Counted from the stretch's first letter, positions 1 to 9,905 are shown. The stretch is 53,672 nucleotides of DNA from Burkholderiaceae bacterium (GCA_023954015.1 JAMLIS010000020.1:1-53672); one strand, 5' to 3'. Translations and numbers: made by a program. The notes: generated from the sequence alone by a model not told the origin.

Positions 1-701
1 TGACGCGCCAGATCGCGCACGGTGTCGTTGGCGCGCGGCTCGTACCGGTCCGGATTGGCAATCACGGCGCTGGCGTTATCGGGCACCAGCAGCTGCGGCA
101 CGCCGCCGTAGAAGTGCAGCGCACGCACGATGCACCCGACCCAGTCCTCGAGCTTCTGCGCGCGGCTGGCGCAGGCAAACGTATAGCTCGAAGCGCCCAG
201 CGCGCAGACGAACACCTGCGCGCGGGTGCCATCTTGCAGCCCCACCGTCGGTCCGGCGAAGTCGATGAACAGCTTCTCGCCGGCGCGCCGGTGCTGGCGC
301 ATCGAACGCTTCAGGCGCTGCGCGAACGTCTTGTAGTGCTCGCAGAACTGCGTGTAGCGCCAGGTGCGTTCATCGGCGTGCGCGGTGACGTACTCCTCCC
401 ACAGCAGCATCAGCGTCACGCCCTTGCGACCGAGTTCGCGATGCACGCGCCCCCAATCGGGTTCGACGAAGGGCGAGACCGCCGGCGCACGCGGCAGCAA
501 CCGTGCGACGAGCTGGCGCTCGTCCCAGTCGCGCACCGTCTGCCAATCCAGGCCGGCGGCGTGGGCGAGCGCGACGTACTTGGTCACCACGCCCTTCGAT
601 ACCCCAAGGGCGGCGGCGATCCTCTCGTGGGAGAGTTGCGCCTCCCACTTCAAACGAATCAAGTCCTTGATCATGCGTAGAGCCATCCGTTGCTTGGGCA
701 C
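1..701 (-). CDS. istA: IS21-family transposase IstA, partial (runs off the left edge)
   Basis: The minus strand is open from a GTG at 701 to the window edge, giving about 233 residues with no stop. The start has a strong ribosome site (GCAGGAGGGA) just upstream. The protein opens with MPKQRMALRMIKDLIRL and a helix-turn-helix (HERIAAALGVSKGVVTKY), then enters an rve-type DDE integrase core: LFIDFAGPTV carries the likely first Asp and LLVPDNASAV the second. That order is typical of IstA, the large transposase of IS21 elements, which acts with the IstB ATPase. The C-terminal part and istB must lie left of the window. It is clearly different in sequence from the IstA at 25.5 kb, so two IS21 subgroups are present. 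Confidence 0.9.
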   Translation of the reverse strand, partial: MPKQRMALRMIKDLIRLKWEAQLSHERIAAALGVSKGVVTKYVALAHAAGLDWQTVRDWDERQLVARLLPRAPAVSPFVEPDWGRVHRELGRKGVTLMLLWEEYVTAHADERTWRYTQFCEHYKTFAQRLKRSMRQHRRAGEKLFIDFAGPTVGLQDGTRAQVFVCALGASSYTFACASRAQKLEDWVGCIVRALHFYGGVPQLLVPDNASAVIANPDRYEPRANDTVRDLAR

Positions 702-761
702 CGTCCCTCCTGCGGGCAAAGCCGCCGAGGGTACGGTCCCCTGTCAGATCTCTACGCAACA
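1..761 (-). mobile_element. IS21-family insertion sequence, left part only
   Basis: The partial istA is preceded, in its own reading direction, by about 60 bases of leader. On the minus strand the element could begin at TGTTGCGTAGAGATCTGACA (761 downward); IS21 elements usually begin TG and end CA. The other end is outside the window, so neither the inverted repeats nor a target duplication can be verified. The boundary at 761 is an inference. Confidence 0.6.
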
Positions 762-804
762 CCGAAGTGCCTTCGAACCCGATGCACTGCGGCGTCGGGC
801 TCGG

Positions 805-944
805 CGGTCACGATGCGCCGAAACGATCGGTCACGTTACCGAAACGGTCGGTCACGATGCGCCGAAATGCGCGGTCACGATCGTCCGGAATGCGCGGTCA
901 CGATGCCGAAATGGCCGGTCACGTTGGGCCGAAATACGCAGTCG
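805..944. repeat. Six-copy 21-23 base direct repeat, possible relic of an IS21-type terminus
   Basis: Six imperfect copies of a unit starting CGGTCACGATGCGCCGAAA follow each other, ending at GAAATACGCAGTC. Read on the minus strand each unit looks like ATTTCGGC-N(2-4)-CGTGACCG. IS21-family elements carry multiple direct repeats at their ends as transposase-binding sites, and this array lies just outside the IS21 fragment at 1-761. It may be the end of that element or the remains of another. No coding potential is seen. Confidence 0.6.
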
Positions 945-1514
945 AAGCACGTCTCCGCCGGAAATCGCTGTGTTTTGCAGCAAAAGTGGAGCGTAGCGTC
1001 TCGGCCGTCCAGGCCGGGCCGGCCTCGAGTCGACCCCGGAGCCGACGGCCGGGGCGATCGCCCGGGTGAGGAGCCCAACGAGGATCGATAGGTGCACCGA
1101 AGAGCTCCCCGGGTCGGCGCTCGAGTCGGCCGACGGGCATGGGCACCTGCCTGCTGCTCGAGGTCGACGGTCGGTGCTGCCATCGCCCTGAAACGCTGCG
1201 AAATGCTGCGTTGCCGCGCGTGGAAGCGCATCTCCGACGGAAATCGCTGTTTTACGCAGCAAAAATGGGGGTGGCTGCGCCGCCAACCCCGGGTCGACCG
1301 GCCCGGCCCGGCGCGGGGGGCTGTCGCGGGAGACGAGCACAGGAGATGGGCACGGAGGCGGGCACGAGCCGCGGGCACGAGCCGCGGGCACGAGCGGCGG
1401 GCACGAGCCGCGGGCACGAGCCGCGAGCATGGGGCGTAGACGCGATCCGCACACCGGCGCATAAGCGCGCCGCGCGCTCGAGCGCACCTTCCTCCGAACC
1501 CGTACCCGGAAAAA
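945..1514. other. Gene-free interval with hairpin motifs and a 13-base tandem array
   Basis: No credible gene is seen; the open frames crossing this stretch are low-complexity Arg/Pro/Ala shadows. Two copies of an A/T-richer motif sit at about 961-992 and 1228-1268 (both with GGAAATCGCTGT followed by a GCAGCAAAA core), and GAAACGCTGCGAAATGCTGC lies near 1191. From about 1353 to 1433 there is a 13-base tandem repeat (GAGCCGCGGGCAC, five copies). The same kinds of element recur in most other gaps of this window. Confidence 0.6.
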
Positions 1515-4172
1515 TCAGGAGCGCGCCGACTTCGCGACGGGCTTCTTCGCGACCTTCCTGGCAGCGCCCTTCTTCACAGCGCCCTTCTTCACAGCGCCCT
1601 TCTTCACAGCGACCTTCGCGACCTTCGTCGCCGCCCCCTTCTTCGCGCCCGAAGCCGAGCGCGCCGTCGTGCGCTCCGGCGTCGCAGCGGCCGGTGCGGT
1701 CTTCGCAGCCGTCTTCTTCGCGGGGCGCGGCTCGAAGGCGAAGCCGACCTTGCCCGTGGGTTCGAGCACGAGGTATGCCTTGAACTTGCGCCGCGTGCGC
1801 GACGAGACGAAATCGGGGAGCAGGTCGGTGCGGCCTTCGGCGAGCAGCTTGCGCAGCTGCTCGGGTGCGACTTCCTGCTGCAGGATGATCTTGCCGCTGC
1901 GGAAGTCGCAATGCTTCTGCGGCCCGACCGCGTTCTCGCAGACGTAGTTCATGCCGTGCTCGAAGACGCTTCCGCCGCACTTCGGGCACGCGCCCAGTGC
2001 CTGCTGTCCGGTGAAGTCGACCGCTTCTGCATCGGCCTCGTCGCCGCCCGACTGGCCGAAGTCGAACTCGAGCTTGTGCTCGTCGGTGAGTTTCAGGATT
2101 GCCGCGAACGGGCGCCCGAGGCGGCTGCGGAATCCCTGCAGCGGTCCGATCGTGCGTTCGCGCAGCAACTGCTCGGCCTCGGCGACCTCGAGCTGGCGCG
2201 CGCCGGGGATCTTCGTGATCGAGAATTCGCACTGCGGATTCGTGCAGGCGAAGCGCTTGTAGGTTTCCTTGACGACACTGCCGCACGCGGGGCAAGGCGT
2301 GGACAGCGTTTCGTAGTCGCCGGGGACGTCGACGGTCTCGCGACCCTTCGCACGCTCGACGATCTTGCGCGTCATCTCGGCGATCTCGCGCATGAATTCG
2401 TCGCGCCCGAGCTTGCCGCGCTCGATCTGCGAAAGCTTGTATTCCCACTCGCCGGTCAGCTCGGGCGCGGTCAGCTCGTCGACTTCGAGTCCGCGCAGCA
2501 GCCGCAGCAGCTGGAAGGCTTTCGTCGTGGGGATCAGTTCGCGCCCTTCGCGCACGAGATAGTTCTCGGTGATCAGGCCTTCGATGATCGAGGCGCGCGT
2601 GGCCGGCGTCCCGAGGCCCTTGGCCTGCATCGCTTCGCGCAGTTCGTCGTCGTCGATCAGCTTGCCCGCGCCCTCCATCGCCGACAGCAACGTCGCTTCG
2701 GTGTAGCGCGCGGGCGGCTTGGTGGCCAGCGCGCGCGCTTCGATCGCGTCGGTGCGCACGCGCTCGTCGGGTTCGATCGGGACGAGCGTGTCGTCCTTGC
2801 CCTCGCGCCCGTGCACCGCGAGCCAGCCCGGGTTCACGAGCACGCGGCCTTCGGTCTTGAACGATTCTCCCTCGACGACGGTGATTCGCGTCGTGTTCAG
2901 GTACTCGGCCGGCGGGAAGAAAACGGCGAGGAAGCGGCGCACGACGAGGTCGTAGATGCGCTGCTCGGCGTCGGACAGCGCGCCCGCGCGCGGTGCCTGC
3001 ATCGTGGGGATGATCGCGAAGTGGTCCGACACCTTCGTGTTGTCGAAGATGCGCTTGTTCGGCTTGACCCATCCGCTCGCGCCGATCTGCTTCGCGAAAG
3101 CGGCGTAGGCGCGCTCGCCCTCGAGCACGCCGAGCGTCTGGCGCACGCTCGGCAGATAGTCCTCGGGCAGCGCGCGCGAGTCGGTACGCGGATAGGTGAG
3201 CGCCTTGTGACGCTCGTAGAGCGCCTGCGCGATCGACAGCGTGGTGCGCGCCGAGTAGCCGAAGCGCGAGTTCGCTTCGCGCTGCAGGCTCGTGAGGTCG
3301 AACAGCGCCGGCGACAGTTGCGTGCTCGGCTTCGTCTCCTCGGTGACCGTGCCCGTCCTGTCCCGGCAGCGCTCGACGATCGCCTCGGCCCGGGCGCGCT
3401 CCCACAGGCGCTCGGCGCGCGCGTCGGGCGCGTCGTCGCTGCGCTTGAAGCCGTGGTCGAACCAGCGTGCATCGTAGGCCCCCGACTTCGCTGCGAAGCT
3501 GGCGTGCACCTCGAAATAATCCTTCGGCACGAAGCGCTTGATGCGTTCCTCGCGCTCGACGACGATCGTCAGCGTCGGCGTCTGCACGCGTCCGACGGTG
3601 GTCTTGTAGAAGCCGCCGTCGCGCGAGTTGAACGCGGTCATCGCCCGCGTGCCGTTGATGCCCACCAGCCAGTCGGCCTCCGAGCGGCTGCGGGCCGCGT
3701 CGGCGAGCGGACGCATCTGCGTGTCGCTGCGCAGGTTCCCGAAGGCTTCGCGGATCGCCGATGGCGTCATCGACTGCAGCCACAGTCGCTGCACCGGTTG
3801 CTTCGCCTTCGTGTACTGGACGATCAGCCGGAAGATCAGCTCGCCTTCGCGCCCGGCGTCGCAGGCGTTGATCAGCCGGTCGACGTCCTTGCGCCGGATC
3901 AGCTTCGCGAGCAGCTTCAGCCGCTCCTCGCTGCGGGCGATCGGCTGCACGTCGAAGTGCGGCGGAATCACCGGAAGATGCGCGAAGGACCACTTTCCGC
4001 GCTTGACTTCGAACTGCTCCGGAACCGCGATCTCGACCAGGTGCCCGACCGCCGACGACAGCACGTAGTCGTCGCTCTCGAAGTAGTCTCCGTGCCGCGC
4101 GAAGCCGCCGAGCGCGCGCGCGATGTCGGCGGCGACGGACGGCTTCTCGGCGATGACCAGCGCTTTGCTCAT
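1515..4172 (-). CDS. topB: DNA topoisomerase III (type IA)
   Basis: The 885-residue product starts MSKALVIAEKPSVAADIARA, a Toprim domain with the acidic DAGREGELIF segment near residues 105-114. The catalytic tyrosine is in TYPRTDS at about Y327, and VGRVQTPTL precedes it as in the family. After the type IA core come two zinc-finger-like segments (CPACGSVV...CTNPQC and CPKCGGSV...C...HC) and a Lys/Ala-rich basic tail. The tail contains a 15-base coding repeat (KKGAV units). It relaxes or decatenates single-stranded DNA through a 5'-phosphotyrosine intermediate. I chose the ATG at 4172 because the family N-terminus begins exactly there; the frame continues upstream only as low-complexity sequence. 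It is longer than E. coli TopB (653 residues) through the C-terminal extension. dprA lies upstream on the same strand, 290 bases away. Confidence 0.95.
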   Translation of the reverse strand: MSKALVIAEKPSVAADIARALGGFARHGDYFESDDYVLSSAVGHLVEIAVPEQFEVKRGKWSFAHLPVIPPHFDVQPIARSEERLKLLAKLIRRKDVDRLINACDAGREGELIFRLIVQYTKAKQPVQRLWLQSMTPSAIREAFGNLRSDTQMRPLADAARSRSEADWLVGINGTRAMTAFNSRDGGFYKTTVGRVQTPTLTIVVEREERIKRFVPKDYFEVHASFAAKSGAYDARWFDHGFKRSDDAPDARAERLWERARAEAIVERCRDRTGTVTEETKPSTQLSPALFDLTSLQREANSRFGYSARTTLSIAQALYERHKALTYPRTDSRALPEDYLPSVRQTLGVLEGERAYAAFAKQIGASGWVKPNKRIFDNTKVSDHFAIIPTMQAPRAGALSDAEQRIYDLVVRRFLAVFFPPAEYLNTTRITVVEGESFKTEGRVLVNPGWLAVHGREGKDDTLVPIEPDERVRTDAIEARALATKPPARYTEATLLSAMEGAGKLIDDDELREAMQAKGLGTPATRASIIEGLITENYLVREGRELIPTTKAFQLLRLLRGLEVDELTAPELTGEWEYKLSQIERGKLGRDEFMREIAEMTRKIVERAKGRETVDVPGDYETLSTPCPACGSVVKETYKRFACTNPQCEFSITKIPGARQLEVAEAEQLLRERTIGPLQGFRSRLGRPFAAILKLTDEHKLEFDFGQSGGDEADAEAVDFTGQQALGACPKCGGSVFEHGMNYVCENAVGPQKHCDFRSGKIILQQEVAPEQLRKLLAEGRTDLLPDFVSSRTRRKFKAYLVLEPTGKVGFAFEPRPAKKTAAKTAPAAATPERTTARSASGAKKGAATKVAKVAVKKGAVKKGAVKKGAARKVAKKPVAKSARS

Positions 4173-4462
4173 GGGGGCGCCATCATAAGTGGCGCCCGAC
4201 GGCGGGCGCAACAAGCCATCCGGTCGCCTCGATCGGCGTGCGCGCTCGACGTTCTTTCGTGCCAGACTGACGCGCGGGCGCGCGTTCCCCCTCTTCTGTT
4301 CCCGCGGGCGCATGTTCCCCCTCTTGCCTTCTTCGTGACGCGCGGGTGCGTGCCCAGCGCGGCGCGCCGAGGCGCAGGCCCTTGCGCGTGCCGGGCCGGT
4401 TCCGGGGCGATTCCCGGTCCGGAGCGGGGCCACGCCGGGAGGCTGCCGGATTCGTCCACGGC

Positions 4463-5791
4463 TTACGCCCTCGCGTAGCGCCCGTCGTTCCAGCGTTCCA
4501 CCAGTCCGGCGAGTTCCAGTTCGAGCAGCGCCGCGGCGACCTCGCTCGCCGGCAGCGCGCAGCGCGCGATCAGCGTGTCGGCGTCGACCGGGTCCCAGCC
4601 GAGCGCCTGCAGCACGGTCGACGCCGTCGGGCTCGTCGAAGCCACCCGCGCGGCGGCGCTCGCCGATGCGAAGAGATCCGATGCCGCGTTGTTCCCTGAT
4701 GCCGCGCTGCTCCCCGATGCCTTGGCGCTCGTCGTTGCCGCAGCGCCCCCCGATGCCGCAGCGCCCCCCGATGCCGCAGCGCCCCCCGATGCCGCAGCGC
4801 CCCCCGATGCCGCAGCGCCCCCCGCGTTCCCGCCCGTGCCCCGAGCTGCGCCGCCGGCGCGTTCGCCCGGAGCGGCGCTGGCGTCCGCGCGCTCGCGCAT
4901 CTGCCGGCGCAACTCGGCCAGCACGTCCTCCGCCGACTCGACGAGTTTCGCTCCGTCGCGGATCAGCCGATGGCAGCCGCGCGCCACCGGCGAATGGATC
5001 GAGCCCGGGATCGCCATCACCTCGCGGCCGTATTCGGCGGCGTGGCGCGCGGTGATCAGCGAACCCGAATGCGGCGCAGCCTCGACGACCAGCACGCCGA
5101 GCGACAGGCCGGCGATCAGCCGGTTGCGTCGCGGGAAGTTCGACCGCTGCGCTTCGGTCCCCAGCGGCAGTTCGGAGACGATCGCCCCGTGCTGCGCGAT
5201 CGCGTGCGCGAGCCTGCGGTGCGCGGCCGGGTAGACGCGGTCGATGCCGGTGCCGACCACGGCGACCGTCCCGGCCCTTCCTTCGAGTGCTCCGCGGTGC
5301 GCGGCGGCGTCGATGCCGCGCGCCAGGCCGCTGCAGATCGCCAGCCCTTCGTCGGCGAGCGCGCGGGCGAAGTCGTGTGCGTTGGCCTCGCCGCCCGGCG
5401 TGGCATTCCGACTGCCGACGATTGCCAGCAGGTCCTTCGACAAGGCCTCGGGCGACCCTCGCACGTAGAGCAGTGGCGGCGGATCGCCGATCTGCAGCAG
5501 CGGTTTCGGGTAGCGCGGATCGGAGAGTGCGACGAGGTGGCTGTCGTCTCCGTGCGCCCATGCGAGCGCGGCGTCGACCTTCGCTTCGCGCCCGTCGTCG
5601 TCGGCGAGCAGCGCGGCGGCGCGCGGCGCATCGAGCACGGCCGCGATGCGTGTGCGTCCGGCGCGAAACACGTCCTCGGGCAGTCCGAAAGCTTCGAGCA
5701 GCCGCCGCGCGGCGGCCGGTCCGATCCCCGGGGCGAGCGTCAGGCGCAACCACCACGCGAGTTCGGCACGCGCTTCGGCGTCGAGCGGCAA
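4463..5791 (-). CDS. dprA: DNA processing protein DprA (Smf)
   Basis: This is a 442-residue DprA. It protects incoming single-stranded DNA and loads RecA during natural transformation. The N-terminal SAM-like part (LTLAPGIGPAAARRLLEAFG) is followed by the Rossmann core with IVGSRNATPGG, SGLARGIDAAAHRGAL, GTGIDRVYP, SNFPRRNRLIAGLS and SGSLITARHA, all family signatures. Between the core (ending near residue 300) and the C-terminal winged helix there is a low-complexity linker made of an 18-base tandem repeat (GGAAAS units, about five copies). The start is a TTG with GGGAGA six bases upstream. It lies downstream of the LysM gene on the same strand, but a strong terminator separates them. Confidence 0.95.
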   Translation of the reverse strand: MPLDAEARAELAWWLRLTLAPGIGPAAARRLLEAFGLPEDVFRAGRTRIAAVLDAPRAAALLADDDGREAKVDAALAWAHGDDSHLVALSDPRYPKPLLQIGDPPPLLYVRGSPEALSKDLLAIVGSRNATPGGEANAHDFARALADEGLAICSGLARGIDAAAHRGALEGRAGTVAVVGTGIDRVYPAAHRRLAHAIAQHGAIVSELPLGTEAQRSNFPRRNRLIAGLSLGVLVVEAAPHSGSLITARHAAEYGREVMAIPGSIHSPVARGCHRLIRDGAKLVESAEDVLAELRRQMRERADASAAPGERAGGAARGTGGNAGGAAASGGAAASGGAAASGGAAASGGAAATTSAKASGSSAASGNNAASDLFASASAAARVASTSPTASTVLQALGWDPVDADTLIARCALPASEVAAALLELELAGLVERWNDGRYARA

Positions 5792-5868
5792 TTCGAGTCT
5801 CCCGTCGCCGCGCGCCGGAGGCGCCGGCGGTCGCTCGGCCCCGCGGCCCGAGCCGGCCGGCGGACCGC

Positions 5869-5900
5869 AAAACGAAAGCGCCGCGCTCGAGGCGCGGCGC
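5869..5900 (-). terminator. Rho-independent terminator after the LysM gene
   Basis: On the minus strand GCGCCGCGC and GCGCGGCGC pair as a 9-bp GC stem with a 5-base loop, followed by TTTCGTTTT. It begins 20 bases after the LysM stop codon and before the dprA start, so dprA needs its own promoter in the 78 bases that follow. Confidence 0.85.
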
Positions 5901-5919
5901 GATCACCGGGTTGCGAGCG

Positions 5920-7011
5920 TTATCGCGGGTTCGCGACGTCGTCGCCGACCGCGATCGGCTGCGAGGCGTCCATCACGAGCCCGTAGGCGATCTTATCGAA
6001 GACGCGGAAGACGAGAAGATGGCCGACCGGCTCGTCCGGAAGGACGACCTTCTCGCGCTCTGCCGCCGTGCGGTCGGTGATCGTGGCGCCCCGATGCGCG
6101 ATGCCGAGCACGTGGCCGACTTCGATGCCGTTCTCCTTGCCCACGTTCACCGCGACGACGCTGTTGCGTCCCACCTGCGTCAGGCCCCGATAGACGGCGA
6201 CGATGCGACCCGCCACCTTCGCGTCGGGCGCCCGCGGCGCGTAGACGATCGGCAGCGCACGTTCGGCGGCCATCAGCCGGTCTCCGGTGCCCACCTCCTC
6301 GTTGGTCGCGACCACGCGCAATGATGCCGGGTCGCCCGGACGCTCGAGCTTGCCGGTGCCGAGGAACAGCGCCTCCCAGGCGATCGGCTCGCGCGTGTCC
6401 GGATCGAGCAACGGCCGCGCCGAGCGGTAGATGTGCCATTCGGAGACCTGAGGCTGCTCGATGCCGCGCACGTAGGCCAGTTCGCCGCGGCCGAGGAACA
6501 CGCGACCTTCCTGCGTGGCGACGATGCGCGGGTTCGACGCAAGACCGTGCTCGTCGACCACCAGCGGCCGGTTCAGGAAGGCCTCGATGTCGGTCGAGTT
6601 GATCGTCGGAATCGCCTCCTGCGTCAGCGGTCCCACGCGCACGCGCGGACTGAGCTTCTCCACCGGAAGGTTTCCACCGGCGGCCGACGATCCGCTGCCC
6701 ACCGATCGCGCCAGTCGCAGCCGCGGCTGCGCGCCGCTGCGATCGAGCAGGATGACGTCGCCGGGGTAGATCCAGTGCGGATCGCGAATCTCCTCGCGGT
6801 TCAGCTCCCAGATCTCGGGCCAGCGCCAGGGCTTCTGCAGGAAGCGCCCCGAGATGTCCCACAGCGTGTCGCCCTTGACGACGACGTAGCGGTCCGGCGC
6901 GTCCTTGGCGAGCTCGAGCGGCGGCGTGGCGGGCTGCGCGAACACGAGGCCGGCCGCGCAGGCCAGCCCCGCGACAGCCAGTGTCAGAAACTGCACGGAA
7001 AGCTTTCTCAT
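5920..7011 (-). CDS. LysM peptidoglycan-binding domain protein, secreted
   Basis: The 363-residue protein has an N-terminal signal peptide (MRKLSVQFLTLAVAGLACA, cleavage probably after VFA-Q). It then has one LysM domain (YVVVKGDTLWDISGRFLQKP...PEIWELNREEIRDPHWIYPGD) that should bind peptidoglycan in the periplasm. The remaining 270 residues form a conserved betaproteobacterial extension without a recognised catalytic motif. I chose the internal ATG at 7011 because it places the positively charged signal start correctly; a GTG at 7044 would add 11 residues. It is divergent from def, and the LysM-dprA versus def-fmt arrangement is common in this group. The exact role is unknown; cell-wall organisation is an inference from the LysM domain. 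Confidence 0.88.
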   Translation of the reverse strand: MRKLSVQFLTLAVAGLACAAGLVFAQPATPPLELAKDAPDRYVVVKGDTLWDISGRFLQKPWRWPEIWELNREEIRDPHWIYPGDVILLDRSGAQPRLRLARSVGSGSSAAGGNLPVEKLSPRVRVGPLTQEAIPTINSTDIEAFLNRPLVVDEHGLASNPRIVATQEGRVFLGRGELAYVRGIEQPQVSEWHIYRSARPLLDPDTREPIAWEALFLGTGKLERPGDPASLRVVATNEEVGTGDRLMAAERALPIVYAPRAPDAKVAGRIVAVYRGLTQVGRNSVVAVNVGKENGIEVGHVLGIAHRGATITDRTAAEREKVVLPDEPVGHLLVFRVFDKIAYGLVMDASQPIAVGDDVANPR

Positions 7012-7176
7012 GAGCGCGCGTGCCTGCGAACGTATGGGATACACTCGACGGGACTTGATCGAGTCGCATTCGCCCCGAACTAGCCCTCGTACGTTTACAG
7101 CTTTCGATACTGCCGCAACTGTATCGGCGTCGCTCGCATCCCGCGACCCGAGCCTACCGGCGGTCGCAATTCACCG

Positions 7177-7683
7177 ATGGCCGTATTGGACATTCTCCGC
7201 TATCCCGATCCCCGCCTGCACCGGGTCGCAACGCCGGTGCGCCAGGTCGACGAGCGCATCCGCCAGCTCGTGCGCGACATGGCCGAGACGATGTACGCGG
7301 CGCCCGGCATCGGGCTGGCCGCCACGCAGGTCGACGTCCACGAGCGCGTGATCGTACTCGACGTCTCCGACGCACGCGACGAACTGCGCGTGTTCATCAA
7401 CCCCGAGATCGTCTGCACCAGCGACGAGACGAAGGTCTTCGAGGAAGGGTGCCTGTCGGTGCCCGGCGTCTACGACGAGGTCGAGCGCCCCGACCGCGTC
7501 ACCGTGCGCGCGCTCGACGAGAACGGCACGCCGTTCGAACTCGAAGCCGACGGCCTGCTCGCCGTCTGCGTGCAGCACGAAATCGACCACCTGGACGGTC
7601 GCGTCTTCGTGCAGTACCTGTCGCGCCTGAAACAGTCGCGCATCCGCAGCAGACTGCTCAAGGCCGAGCGCGTCGACGCATAG
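7177..7683 (+). CDS. def: Peptide deformylase
   Basis: 168 residues, normal for the family. It removes the formyl group from the N-terminal Met of nascent proteins. All three metal-site motifs are present: GIGLAATQ (44-51), EEGCLSVPG with the metal-binding Cys at 92, and HEIDH with His 134 and His 138 plus the catalytic Glu 135. The start ATG directly precedes [13 protein letters not shown], the usual N-terminus. fmt follows 183 bases downstream, the classic pairing of formyl addition and removal. Confidence 0.97.
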   Translation: MAVLDILRYPDPRLHRVATPVRQVDERIRQLVRDMAETMYAAPGIGLAATQVDVHERVIVLDVSDARDELRVFINPEIVCTSDETKVFEEGCLSVPGVYDEVERPDRVTVRALDENGTPFELEADGLLAVCVQHEIDHLDGRVFVQYLSRLKQSRIRSRLLKAERVDA

Positions 7684-7866
7684 GCGCCCGTCGGAGCCGA
7701 GTGCGCTGCTGCCCGTTCGACTCCCGGAGGCCGTGCGCCGCATGAGGGGTCCGATGCGGGCGCGGCGCGCGGTTCCCGCGTGGGGGATGCCGGGCGTCGT
7801 GGAGTGCACGATTCCCGCGTGGGCTGCGATCCCCGGCCGCTGCTGATGCGTCGTTCCGGCCCGTCG

Positions 7867-8832
7867 ATGTTGCGTCTCGTCTTCGCCGGCACCCCCGATT
7901 TCGCCGCCTCCGCGCTCGCCGCATTGCACGACGCCGGGCACGAAATCGCACTCGTGCTCACGCGTCCGGATCAGCCAGCGGGCCGCGGACAGGCCCTTCG
8001 TGAAAGCCCGGTCAAGCGACTGGCACTCGCGCGTGGCTTGCCACTGGAACAGCCGCGCACGCTGCGCGACCCGGCGCTGCAGGACCGGCTGCGCGCACTC
8101 GACGCCGACGCGATGGTCGTCGCGGCCTACGGCGCGATCCTGCCGGCCGAAGTGCTTGCCATCCCGCGGCACGGCTGCCTGAACATCCACGCCTCGCTGC
8201 TGCCGCGCTGGCGCGGCGCCGCGCCGATACAGCGCGCGATCGAGGCGGGAGACGCCGAGACCGGCGTCACCATCATGCAGATGGACGAGGGGCTCGACAC
8301 CGGAGCGATGCTGCTCGTCGCGCGCACGCCGATCGACGAAGACGACACGGCCGGCAGCGTCCACGACCGCCTGGCCGAGTTGGGCGCACGCGCGATCGTC
8401 GACGCGCTGGCGGCGCTCGAACGCGGCGAACTGGTCGCCACCGCGCAGCCCGACCAAGGCGTCACCTATGCGCGAAAGCTCACGCGCGACGACGCCGCGA
8501 TCGACTGGACGAAACCGGCGCGAAGCATCGTCGATCGGGTCCGGGCGTTCGACCCGGCGCCGGGCGCGACTGCGCGGCTCGACGACGCCGCCGGAACGAC
8601 GATCAAGGTCTGGCGAGCGGCGCCGTGGATGGGCGCCGGCAGGAAGCTTCCCGCACCCGGCACCGTGCTCGATGTACCCGGACGCCTGGTCGTCGCCTGC
8701 GGCGACGGCGCCGTCGATCTCCTCGAACTGCAGAAGCCGGGAGGCAGGCGGCTTGCGGTCGGCGAGTTCCTGCGCGGCTTCGGAGTGGCGGCGGGCGCCG
8801 GGTTCGTCGTGCCGGAGCCGCGTTCGAGCTGA
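7867..8832 (+). CDS. fmt: Methionyl-tRNA formyltransferase
   Basis: 321 residues. It transfers a formyl group from 10-formyl-tetrahydrofolate to initiator Met-tRNA. Visible signatures are [16 protein letters not shown] at the N-terminus, [12 protein letters not shown], the folate/catalytic stretch with [18 protein letters not shown], and METHIONINE-tRNA side motifs such as [16 protein letters not shown] take the ATG at 7867 because it begins the family's first beta strand; upstream in-frame ATGs at 7780 and 7846 would add 29 or 7 unrelated residues. It probably forms a transcription unit with def. Confidence 0.96.
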   Translation: MLRLVFAGTPDFAASALAALHDAGHEIALVLTRPDQPAGRGQALRESPVKRLALARGLPLEQPRTLRDPALQDRLRALDADAMVVAAYGAILPAEVLAIPRHGCLNIHASLLPRWRGAAPIQRAIEAGDAETGVTIMQMDEGLDTGAMLLVARTPIDEDDTAGSVHDRLAELGARAIVDALAALERGELVATAQPDQGVTYARKLTRDDAAIDWTKPARSIVDRVRAFDPAPGATARLDDAAGTTIKVWRAAPWMGAGRKLPAPGTVLDVPGRLVVACGDGAVDLLELQKPGGRRLAVGEFLRGFGVAAGAGFVVPEPRSS

Positions 8833-9026
8833 GGGGGCGGTCGCCGCGGGATGTGATGTCGGCCGCAGGCGGGAGGAAGTGGCGTTGCGGGCGGCCATGC
8901 ACGCGGGTCGGGGCGGGGTGGCATGCGGGTGGCGCCGGCGTGATGGCGTAAATCGCAACCGTTGGTTGCGGCGCGACGGGTGCGTGCGTGCCCGGCGACC
9001 GGCTTTGGTCGGCGCCGACGCAAACA

Positions 9027-9182
9027 GGGCCAGGCGGCACGCCGACGCACCAGGGCCAGGCGGCACGCCGACGCACCAGGGCCAGGCAGCACGCCGACGC
9101 ACCGGGGCCAGGCGGCACGCCGACGCATCAGGGCCAGGCGGCACGCCGACGCACCAGGGCCAGGCGGCACGCCGACGCACCC
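9027..9182. repeat. 26-base tandem repeat, six copies
   Basis: Six near-perfect units, each built of GGGCCAGGCGGCACG followed by CCGACGCACCA, run head to tail and then fade into degenerate copies up to about 9300. The unit is not a multiple of three and no frame is conserved, so it is not coding. Confidence 0.9.
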
Positions 9183-9789
9183 GGGCCACGCACCGCGTCG
9201 AGGCACCGGACCAGGCGGCTTTCGACGAAACCGAGGCGCTCCGCGCGACCGGGCCAGGGGCACCCCGACGCGACCGGGGCTAGGGACGCTCCGATACAGC
9301 CGGGGTCAGCAGCACTCCGACGCATCCGGCGCCGGAGGCGCTTCGACGCAACGGCGCCCGGTTCGGCCCGCAACGGAATGTTGCGTTTTTCTTTTGTTGC
9401 GCGGCCTACACGGCGCGGATCGCAACTGTCGGTTGCAGCGCCTGCACGTCCGTGCGAGGGCGACGTGGGACGCGGTGATAGCCGAGCAGTGCCTGCAGGC
9501 GAGCGCCGCCGACAGGCTGGCGCGTCGAGCACGGCTCCCTCCGGCAACGAGCTCGCTCATGGTCGGTGTTTGCGCGGCGCGCGCCCCGGCGCCGGACGAC
9601 GAGGCATTCGACTCGGCCGCCTGCACTGCTTCGAGGGAACTGCGACGCTGATGGGCTGCGGCGTCGGCTGCGGCGTCGATGGACTGCGGCGCGTTGTGCT
9701 GCGATATACAGCGTCTTTGCTCGTGCAACGCTTTCCCGATGCGAAAACGCTGGGATCTGCGGCATATCCGCCTTTGCAAAGTCCACCTG

Positions 9790-9905
9790 CTCAGCGGCAG
9801 TCCATCAGCGCCGCAGCCCATCAGCGCCGCCGCCCATCAGCGCCGCCGCCCATCAGCGCCGCCGCCCATCAGCGCCGCAGCCCATCAGCGTCGCGGCCCG
9901 TCAGC
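9790..9905. repeat. 16-base tandem repeat, about seven copies
   Basis: Units of CATCAGCGCCGCCGCC are repeated head to tail about 240 bases upstream of htpX, with small substitutions. The reading frame rotates from unit to unit, which argues against translation. Confidence 0.85.

Noticed and set aside
114..680. Plus-strand open frame of 188 codons at the left edge
   Set aside because: It is the antisense shadow of the IS21 istA gene, which shows clear transposase motifs on the minus strand.
4173..5906. Extension of topB upstream into a 1463-codon frame
   Set aside because: The extra residues are Arg/Ala-rich and antiparallel to nothing conserved; topoisomerase homology starts exactly at the ATG at 4172, and dprA is coded in another frame there.
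9027..9182. CRISPR array
   Set aside because: The units are contiguous with no unique spacers, and there are no cas genes in the window.
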